From Bartonella raoultii (GTDB lineage: Bacteria; Pseudomonadota; Alphaproteobacteria; Rhizobiales; Rhizobiaceae), in the NCBI RefSeq assembly GCF_019659805.1, contig NZ_JAIFRO010000006.1, forward strand, positions 94,245-158,244: a stretch of DNA of 64,000 bases, read 5' to 3'. Both the position numbers and the translations under genes were made by a program. The notes below the pieces were generated by a model that was not told where the DNA came from, made no database searches, and saw only the letters and a program-made list of their open reading frames with translations. Below, piece after piece: positions 57,638 to 64,000 of this stretch. How positions within the stretch are numbered: the stretch's first letter is position 1; the number at the start of each line of letters is the position of its first letter.

Positions 57638-59422
57638 ATGCAATCATCTCGTTATTTTCTCAATGTTGAATGTTCCGCTTCTGGTCAGGCTTGGTTGGAT
57701 GCCTTAGATATCCAAGGGATCAATAATGCACGTGCTATTTCTCAAAAGTTTGGTTTTCCAGACGCGTTGGCGCGCGTTCTTTCAGCAAGAAATGTGGATG
57801 AATTTGACGCTGTTTCTTTTATTAATCCAACGTTGCGTATGCTCATGCCAGATCCGACAACTTTTAGAGATATGGAATCTGCAGCAGAGCGCATTTTTCA
57901 AGCCATTTTGAATCAAGAACAGATCGCAGTTTTTGGTGATTATGATGTTGATGGTGCGTGTTCATCGGCACTTATTGCACGTTTTTTGCGTTATTTTGGG
58001 ATTGAAGTAAGAATTTATATCCCTGACCGTATTGTTGAAGGATATGGTCCCAATGAACAAGCGATGCGAATGTTAGTACAAGAAGGTGCTCATTTGATTA
58101 TTACTGTTGATTGTGGGGCAAACAGTCCAGATGCGATCAAGGCAGCTAGACTTGCAGGGGCAGATGTTGTGGTTTTAGATCATCATCAAATGTCAGAGGT
58201 GCATGGGGAAGCTGTTGCTTTGGTCAATCCTAATCGCCCTGATGATCTTTCTGGACAAGGTCATTTATGTGCTGCTGGTGTTGTATTTGTAACATTAGCA
58301 TGGGTTCATCGTTTGCTGCGGAAGAAAAAAATTGGAGAAACACTTCCTGATATTTTAAGTATGCTTGATCTTGTTGCATTGGCGACTATATGTGATATCG
58401 TTCCATTACAAGGTGTTAACCGTGCTTTTGTAGTAAAAGGTCTTCAAGTTGCGCGTTCCATGCATAATCCTGGTATAGCGGCTTTAACAAAGGTAGCACG
58501 TATAGGTGAACCACTTAATAGTTTTCATTTTGGCTTTTTATTAGGTCCCCGAATTAATGCAGGAGGGCGCATTGGTGATCAAGCTTTAGGAGCACGTTTG
58601 CTAAGCTGTGAGGATAAAAATGAAGTGGACAGAATGGCAGAACAATTGGATAGACTTAATCAAGAGCGCCAAGAAATGGAGAGTATTCAATTGGCGCAAG
58701 CGGAAGCTTCTATTGCTTCACTTTATAAAGGAAATGAAACACCTTTATCACTTGTTATTGCGCATCAAGAATGGCATCCGGGAATTATTGGTATTCTTGC
58801 TTCTCGCTTGAAAGAGCGTTTTTTTTGTCCTGTTTTTGCAATTGCTTTGAAAGAGGATGGAAGTGCTGTAGGATCAGGGCGTTCAATTAGCGGTATAGAT
58901 TTAGGGGCCCTTGTTCGTGAAGCCGTTACATTAAATTTATTGGAAAAAGGGGGAGGACACAGCATGGCAGCAGGGGTTACAATCCAATCAGAAAAAATTG
59001 CAAATTTTCGAAAGTGGTTGGAAGAAAAAGTCGCTTTAATGGTTTCACAGTTACGTGCTAAAAAATCTCTTAGTATAGATGGTTGTCTTTCTGCTTCTGC
59101 TGCTAATCAAATACTTTTTGATACGATAGAAAAAGCAGGACCATTTGGTTCAGGGAATATGACGCCTGTTTTTGTTTTTCCTTCTCATAGGTTAATTAAT
59201 CTATGTGAGGTAGGTAAAGGACATCTTCGCCTTTCTATTTCTAACATTGAAGGAAAAAAACTACAAGCTATTGCCTTTCGTTCTGTAGGAACATCGCTTG
59301 GTGATTTTCTATCTAGAAATGTTGGTGAAATAATCCATTTGGCTGGTAATCTTAGTTTGAATTACTGGAATGGAACAGTTACGCCGCAATTACGTGTTAT
59401 TGATGCAGCTGCAGTAGTGTAA
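57638..59422 (+). CDS. recJ: Single-stranded-DNA-specific exonuclease RecJ
   Basis: RecJ degrades single-stranded DNA 5' to 3' in recombination and mismatch repair. The 594-residue DHH-family enzyme has FGDYDVDGACSSALIARFL (motif I, near residue 100), the ITVDCGANSPDAI motif, DHHQMSE (motif III) and, in the DHHA1 domain, GRSISGIDLGALVRE and GGGHSMAAGVT. The C-terminal OB-like domain is present. ATG at 57638 has AAAATGAAGGATA upstream, a good site. It diverges from rplM and converges on parE with a 17-bp gap. Confidence 0.96.
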   Translation: MQSSRYFLNVECSASGQAWLDALDIQGINNARAISQKFGFPDALARVLSARNVDEFDAVSFINPTLRMLMPDPTTFRDMESAAERIFQAILNQEQIAVFGDYDVDGACSSALIARFLRYFGIEVRIYIPDRIVEGYGPNEQAMRMLVQEGAHLIITVDCGANSPDAIKAARLAGADVVVLDHHQMSEVHGEAVALVNPNRPDDLSGQGHLCAAGVVFVTLAWVHRLLRKKKIGETLPDILSMLDLVALATICDIVPLQGVNRAFVVKGLQVARSMHNPGIAALTKVARIGEPLNSFHFGFLLGPRINAGGRIGDQALGARLLSCEDKNEVDRMAEQLDRLNQERQEMESIQLAQAEASIASLYKGNETPLSLVIAHQEWHPGIIGILASRLKERFFCPVFAIALKEDGSAVGSGRSISGIDLGALVREAVTLNLLEKGGGHSMAAGVTIQSEKIANFRKWLEEKVALMVSQLRAKKSLSIDGCLSASAANQILFDTIEKAGPFGSGNMTPVFVFPSHRLINLCEVGKGHLRLSISNIEGKKLQAIAFRSVGTSLGDFLSRNVGEIIHLAGNLSLNYWNGTVTPQLRVIDAAAVV

Positions 59423-59439
59423 AAAAGATTGTTTGAAAT

Positions 59440-61506
59440 TTAAATATCTAGATTAGAAGCAAAGGTAGAGTTTTCTTGTATAAAGCGAAATCGTGCTTCT
59501 GGCTTTGTTCCCATGAGACTTTCGACAGTGTTTTTAGTTCCTTGCATTTCCGTATCATCAATGGAAATGCGGAGTAATGTGCGTTTTTCAGGATGCATTG
59601 TTGTTTCTTTAAGTTGTTCAGCACGCATTTCACCAAGTCCTTTGAAACGTCCAATTTCAATTTTAGCTTTTCCAGTAAATTCAGTTTTGAGCAATTCATC
59701 TTTATGAATATCATCACGTGCGTAAGCAATTTTTCCTCCTTGTGATATTCTATAAAGGGGAGGCACAGCAAGATATAAATGTCCTTGGCGAATAAGGTCA
59801 GGCATTTCTTGAAAAAAGAAGGTCATAAGAAGTGAGGCAATATGAGCACCATCAACATCTGCATCTGTCATAATGATGATACGCTCATATCTAAGATCTT
59901 TTTCACGATATTTAGAGCGTGTTCCACATCCAAGTGCCAAAATAAGATCACCGATTGTTTGGCTTGAGTTCATTTTCTCATATGCTGCACTAGCTACATT
60001 TAGGATTTTTCCACGAAGAGGTAAAATAGCTTGATTAGTTCTGTTTCTTGCTTGTTTAGCAGAACCACCAGCAGAATCACCTTCAACAATAAATAATTCA
60101 GCACCGGCAGCACGGTTTTGGCTACAGTCTGCAAGCTTTCCAGGTAAACGTAATTTTCGGACAGCCGTTTTTCGATTTATTTCTTTGTCTTGGCGTCTTT
60201 TAATGCGTTCTTCAGCACGCTCAATAACCCAATCAAGAAGTTTTGTTGATTCTTGTGGAGAATTTGTTAGCCAATGATCGAAAGGATCGCGTATTGCGTT
60301 TTCAACAATACGCTGTGCTTCAATTGTTGCTAATCGGTCTTTGGTTTGTCCAACAAATTCAGGATTTTTGATAAAGACTGAAAGTATTGCAGCTGTTGAA
60401 ATCATAATATCATCAGATGTAATGATAGAAGCACGCTTGTTTCCTATTAATTCAGCATAAGATTTCAATCCGCGCAAAAGAGCTTGACGTAATCCTGTTT
60501 CGTGTGTTCCACCCTCTCCAGTAGGAATAGTATTGCAGTAAGATTGTACATGAGCGTCGCCACCATACCAAGCAATAGCCCATTCAACGGAACCATGACC
60601 ATTATCTTGTTTTGTTTTGCCAGAAAAAATTTCCGATGTTACACGATATTCATTTTTCAATGATGAAAGTAAATAGTCTTTAAGCCCATCAGGAAAGTGG
60701 AAAACATCTTTTTCTGGAATATTTTTTATTCCTTCAAGTATGAAAGGATCACAATTCCAGCGAATTTTTACACCACCAAAAAGATAAGCTTTGGAGCGTG
60801 TCATTTTATAAATTTTTTCTGGATCAAAGGCTGCTTGTTCGCCAAAAATTTTATGATCAGGATGAAAACGGACGCGTGTGCCACGACGATTATAAACATC
60901 TCCCAACTCTTCTAATCCAGATTGAGGAATTCCACGTGAGAAGCGTTGTCGATAAAGTTTTCGTTCTCGTGCAACTTCAACTTCCATATCATCGGAAAGA
61001 GCATTAACGACAGAGATTCCTACTCCATGGAGTCCACCAGAAGTTTGATAAGCTTTACCATCAAATTTACCACCTGAATGGAGTTGCGTCATAATGACTT
61101 CAAGAGTAGATTTATTGGGCATTTGAGGATGATTTTCGACAGGAATTCCACGTCCATTATCCGTAACTGTTAAATAACCATTTTTATCTAATGATACATC
61201 AATTAAATCTGCATAACCAGCAACGGCTTCATCCATGGCGTTGTCAATAATTTCAGCAAACAAATGATGAAGTGCTTTACTGTCTGTCCCACCAATATAC
61301 ATTCCAGGGCGTAAACGCACAGGCTCTAAGCCTTCAAGCACACGAATTGAAAGGGCATTATAGCTATCTTCTTGTGTATCTTTCGTATCTTTTTTTGAAG
61401 TCACTGCTTTTGAATTTATTAGAGATTGTAATTTTTTTTCTTTTGTATTTATCCGAGATTGAGCATTATGAAAAATACTGAAAAGATCCTTGTTGTTATC
61501 GCTCAT
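59440..61506 (-). CDS. parE: DNA topoisomerase IV subunit B
   Basis: ParE is the ATPase subunit that, with ParC, unlinks daughter chromosomes. The 688-residue protein has a GHKL ATPase domain (IIDNAMDEAVAGYADLIDV, TDNGRGIPV, SGGLHGVGISVVNAL), the transducer domain, and the TOPRIM domain with ELFIVEGDSAGGSAKQAR and the metal-binding DADVDGAHI. The sequence fits ParE rather than GyrB by length and by the absence of the GyrB insert. The N-terminus carries about 50 variable residues before SIRVLEGLEPVRLRPGMYIG. Confidence 0.95.
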   Translation of the reverse strand: MSDNNKDLFSIFHNAQSRINTKEKKLQSLINSKAVTSKKDTKDTQEDSYNALSIRVLEGLEPVRLRPGMYIGGTDSKALHHLFAEIIDNAMDEAVAGYADLIDVSLDKNGYLTVTDNGRGIPVENHPQMPNKSTLEVIMTQLHSGGKFDGKAYQTSGGLHGVGISVVNALSDDMEVEVARERKLYRQRFSRGIPQSGLEELGDVYNRRGTRVRFHPDHKIFGEQAAFDPEKIYKMTRSKAYLFGGVKIRWNCDPFILEGIKNIPEKDVFHFPDGLKDYLLSSLKNEYRVTSEIFSGKTKQDNGHGSVEWAIAWYGGDAHVQSYCNTIPTGEGGTHETGLRQALLRGLKSYAELIGNKRASIITSDDIMISTAAILSVFIKNPEFVGQTKDRLATIEAQRIVENAIRDPFDHWLTNSPQESTKLLDWVIERAEERIKRRQDKEINRKTAVRKLRLPGKLADCSQNRAAGAELFIVEGDSAGGSAKQARNRTNQAILPLRGKILNVASAAYEKMNSSQTIGDLILALGCGTRSKYREKDLRYERIIIMTDADVDGAHIASLLMTFFFQEMPDLIRQGHLYLAVPPLYRISQGGKIAYARDDIHKDELLKTEFTGKAKIEIGRFKGLGEMRAEQLKETTMHPEKRTLLRISIDDTEMQGTKNTVESLMGTKPEARFRFIQENSTFASNLDI

Positions 61507-61589
61507 AACGTTTGATTATCCACCTCGTTAAAATAAGTCCTTCAACATAGTAAATTTTATGCCTGTTTTCTATTTAAAAATCAATGTGC

Positions 61590-62327
61590 TTAGGAGATAT
61601 CAATTGTTGGACCAAAAATTTGTTCAAATGTTTTTTTGAGAGCAATATCAATATCATGCATTGTGACAGGATAACCTAAATCAAAAAAGCTTGTTATACC
61701 GTAATTTGAGATTCCGCAGGGCACAATACCTGAATAATGTGCTAAATTAGGATTAACATTAATGGAAACTCCATGAAAACTCACCCATTTTCGTACGCGA
61801 ATGCCAATAGCAGCGATTTTATCTTCGCAAGAGAGTCTGTCTTGTGTTATTGGAAAATTATGTCGTTTAACCCAAACACCAACGCGATCTTCACGACGTT
61901 CACCTTTAATATCAAATTTTGCAAGCATTTGTATGATCCATTCTTCTAGCGCGCTAATAAAAGCACGCAGATCTTGTTTCCGACGTTTAAGATCAAGCAT
62001 AATATAAGCGATACGCTGTCCTGGACCATGATATGTAAATTCACCACCTCGACCTGCTTCGTAAACAGGAAACAAATGAGGTGATAAAAGATCTTTTTTA
62101 TTCGCACTTGTACCAGCCGTATAAAGGGAAGGGTGTTCAAGGAGCCAAACTTGTTCATGTGCATTTTTTGCAAGAATATTTTCTACGTGCTCTTGCATAT
62201 AATGCAGTGCTGCAGGGTATTCGATTAAGTTATTACTTATTTTCCATTCAACAGGTGGGTTTTCAGGGAGGGCTTTAAACTGATGTGATAGATGATTACG
62301 ATCAGTATGTTTTAATTTAAATGTCAT
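61590..62327 (-). CDS. lipB: Octanoyltransferase LipB
   Basis: Moves octanoate from ACP to the lipoyl domains of 2-oxoacid dehydrogenases and GcvH. The 245-residue protein has [18 protein letters not shown], the [22 protein letters not shown] block, and [22 protein letters not shown] with the catalytic cysteine; the matching lysine lies in [13 protein letters not shown] at 62327 is the only suitable start. It is flanked by parE and the TPM gene and is probably transcribed alone. Confidence 0.95.
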   Translation of the reverse strand: MTFKLKHTDRNHLSHQFKALPENPPVEWKISNNLIEYPAALHYMQEHVENILAKNAHEQVWLLEHPSLYTAGTSANKKDLLSPHLFPVYEAGRGGEFTYHGPGQRIAYIMLDLKRRKQDLRAFISALEEWIIQMLAKFDIKGERREDRVGVWVKRHNFPITQDRLSCEDKIAAIGIRVRKWVSFHGVSINVNPNLAHYSGIVPCGISNYGITSFFDLGYPVTMHDIDIALKKTFEQIFGPTIDIS

Positions 62328-62474
62328 GCTCGCTATTTATGTTTATATTTGAATTCGTACTATACTCAGTAACAAAATTATAGAATAATATGTAAAATAG
62401 TTTATTAAAAATGAGAGTATATGGTGATAAGTTTTATCTTTAAGAAGTTGCTAAGCTAGAAGTTTATGTGCGCT

Positions 62475-63317
62475 TTACCATCTTCCTGTAGCACCGCCAC
62501 CACCGGATGAACCTCCACCGCCTCTAAATCCTCCTTCTCCTGAATTTTTTCTAAAGATTCCACCAGAACGTCTATTTCCAGCATTTAAGTTTAGAAACCA
62601 AGGTGTGAAAATGATACCCATCCAGAGATATTGTTGTGGCCCTATTTTTTTTCCAAAAATCATTGCGAAAATAGGCAGAACCAATACCATAAAAATGGTT
62701 AAAAATATGATTGTGTTCACGATCCTTTCTTCTTTTTCATCTTGCTTACGTTTTTCTTCAACAGCTTTAGCTTTTTCTTTGATTTTAAAAGAAAAGTCAG
62801 AATCACTTTCTGTAATAAGATTGATAATTGCATGAACGGATTCGACAATTCCTTTTTGATAATTTCCTTCGCGAAAATTAGGAAGAACAAAAGTATTAAT
62901 GATAACTGCAGAAAGAGCATCTGTGAGTACTCCTTCTAAACCATAGCCTACTTCAATACGCATTTCACGTTCATGTGGTGCAATGACAAGTAAGACACCA
63001 TTATTGATTTGTTTTTGACCTAAGCCCCACCTGCGGAAAAGCGAATTACTATATGTTTCTATATTGTTTCCTGAAAGGGTAGGAAGAGTTACAATAACAA
63101 TTTGATCCCCTGTTTTCTTTTCGAGTTCAGCTAGTTTTTTTGTTAAATCCTGCTTTGCTGCATTATCAAGCAAATGGGCTATATCGTTAATATAGCCCGT
63201 TAAGGGAGGAAATTTGTTTTGTGCATGAGCGACATTTTCAAATGCAATAAACAGATATAGAATACCCAAAAAAGCCCATAAATATGGCAAAACAATACAA
63301 TGTCGAAATGGTTTCAT
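62475..63317 (-). CDS. TPM domain protein (YgcG family)
   Basis: A 280-residue envelope protein with a signal peptide (about 1-32) and a TPM domain (about 38-165). The domain shows YINDIAHLLDNAAKQDLTKKL, GDQIVIVTLPTLSG and NNGVLLVIAPHEREMRIEVGYGLEG. A lysine- and glutamate-rich linker follows, then one or two membrane helices (about 203-245) and a glycine-rich tail (GGFRGGGGSSGGGG). This arrangement is usual for TPM proteins encoded beside LemA. The function is not known for bacteria in general; roles in membrane protein quality control or stress have been suggested. The start codon overlaps the lemA stop by one base (TAATG), so translation is coupled. Confidence 0.88.
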   Translation of the reverse strand: MKPFRHCIVLPYLWAFLGILYLFIAFENVAHAQNKFPPLTGYINDIAHLLDNAAKQDLTKKLAELEKKTGDQIVIVTLPTLSGNNIETYSNSLFRRWGLGQKQINNGVLLVIAPHEREMRIEVGYGLEGVLTDALSAVIINTFVLPNFREGNYQKGIVESVHAIINLITESDSDFSFKIKEKAKAVEEKRKQDEKEERIVNTIIFLTIFMVLVLPIFAMIFGKKIGPQQYLWMGIIFTPWFLNLNAGNRRSGGIFRKNSGEGGFRGGGGSSGGGGATGRW

Positions 63318-63961
63318 TAGTTAAAGTTAACCTTCGGTGTCTGTTGTTTATCAGTATCAATAGTAAATGTTGGCATAGGTTTAGCATTGCGAAACCATAA
63401 TTTTACCCATATCATTGTTGGCATTGTTTTTAGTGCGGTATTGTAGGCACGTACGGATTCAATATAATCACGGCGTGCAACAGAAATTCGGTTTTCAGTT
63501 CCTTCTAATTGTGATTGAAGAGCAAGAAAATTCTGATTTGCTTTCAGATCAGGATAATTTTCAACTACAGCCATAAGACGCGAAAGGGCGCTTGATAAAT
63601 TGGCTTGATTGTTGAGATATTTCTGCATCATTTGTGGATTATTTAACATATCAGTATGAATATTGACTTGGGTTGCTTTGGCACGTGCTTCAATAACATT
63701 TGTAAAAACAGCTTGTTCATGAGCTGCATAGGCTTTGACAGTTTCTACAAGATTGGGAATGAGGTCTGCACGACGTTGATATTGATTTAGTACTTCACTC
63801 CATGCAGCATGTGCTTTTTCTTCATTTGTTGGTATGGTATTAAATCCACAACCACTTAAAAATGGTATTAAACATGCTAAGAAAAAAGTGCTTAAAAATT
63901 GTTTTAATATTTTAAACGAAGGATAAAAAAATACAGTTGAAGTAGTTTGTATATTGAACAT
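63317..63961 (-). CDS. LemA family lipoprotein
   Basis: A 214-residue LemA family protein. The N-terminus has a lipobox (ACLIPFLSGC, cysteine at about residue 38) after a hydrophobic stretch, so it is predicted to be membrane-anchored by lipid or an N-terminal helix. The LemA core is clear: WSEVLNQYQRRADLIPNLVETVKAYAAHE, RLMAVVENYPDLKANQNFLALQ, and QLEGTENRISVARRDYIESVRAYN. The domain is a four-helix bundle of unknown activity. It forms a coupled pair with the TPM gene, a conserved association. Confidence 0.9.
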   Translation of the reverse strand: MFNIQTTSTVFFYPSFKILKQFLSTFFLACLIPFLSGCGFNTIPTNEEKAHAAWSEVLNQYQRRADLIPNLVETVKAYAAHEQAVFTNVIEARAKATQVNIHTDMLNNPQMMQKYLNNQANLSSALSRLMAVVENYPDLKANQNFLALQSQLEGTENRISVARRDYIESVRAYNTALKTMPTMIWVKLWFRNAKPMPTFTIDTDKQQTPKVNFN

Positions 63962-64000
63962 AAAAATATCTCCACAATTATTTTATATATTATATAGGGT

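Noticed and set aside
59448..59771. 107-codon open frame within the 3' end of parE
   Set aside because: Same-strand shadow in a different frame of a certain gene.
1..64000. CRISPR array or insertion sequence
   Set aside because: No regularly spaced repeats and no transposase-like protein were found on either strand.

Overview
The window is an AT-rich alphaproteobacterial chromosome segment. It fits the order Rhizobiales and most likely the genus Bartonella. Supporting features are the lipid A and outer-membrane operon that uses LpxI rather than LpxH, an EipB-family envelope protein, DivK, two glutamyl-tRNA synthetases, a class II DAHP synthase, and a pertactin-like autotransporter whose N-terminus looks like Bartonella autotransporters. 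Protein-coding stretches alternate with unusually long non-coding gaps, as expected of a reduced, host-adapted genome. I cannot name the species from the sequence alone. No CRISPR array, insertion sequence, prophage or integrase was recognised.

Layout. 1-1110 is the 3' end of rpoC with a strong terminator. 1.2-11.4 kb holds a nitroreductase, L-serine dehydratase, a D,D-carboxypeptidase with a SPOR domain, the clpS-clpA pair, a HIT protein, a RidA protein and EipB. 11.5-24.6 kb is one long + strand block: a structured leader, rpsB-tsf-pyrH-frr, a 610-bp gap, then cdsA-rseP-bamA-lpxD-fabZ-lpxA-lpxI-lpxB. Together these make ribosomal and elongation proteins, phospholipid precursor, the outer-membrane protein assembly machine and lipid A. 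The slots where uppS and dxr usually sit are empty.

24.6-28.9 kb (- strand) is a polar amino acid ABC transporter whose periplasmic binding-protein gene has been tandemly duplicated together with its flanking sequence. 29-44.6 kb is core metabolism: gltA, gltX, comEC, rpiA, a DUF2059 protein, gor, class II DAHP synthase, nadE, a second gltX, a DEAD-box helicase and NAD kinase.

44.8-55.6 kb is the accessory-looking part. A tRNA-Arg(CCG) is followed by hutH without other hut genes, a small exported protein, an amino acid permease, a cysteine-rich lipoprotein and an autotransporter. These are separated by gaps of 0.5 to 1.25 kb that hold no convincing genes and may contain decayed ones. 55.7-64 kb returns to core genes: divK, rplM-rpsI, recJ, parE, lipB and a lemA-TPM pair.

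I did not find a clearly new multi-gene system. The observations most worth checking are the tandem binding-protein duplication inserted between lpxB and gltA, the structured rpsB leader, the empty uppS/dxr positions, the orphan hutH next to a permease, the small exported proteins, and the structured or decayed gaps around them.
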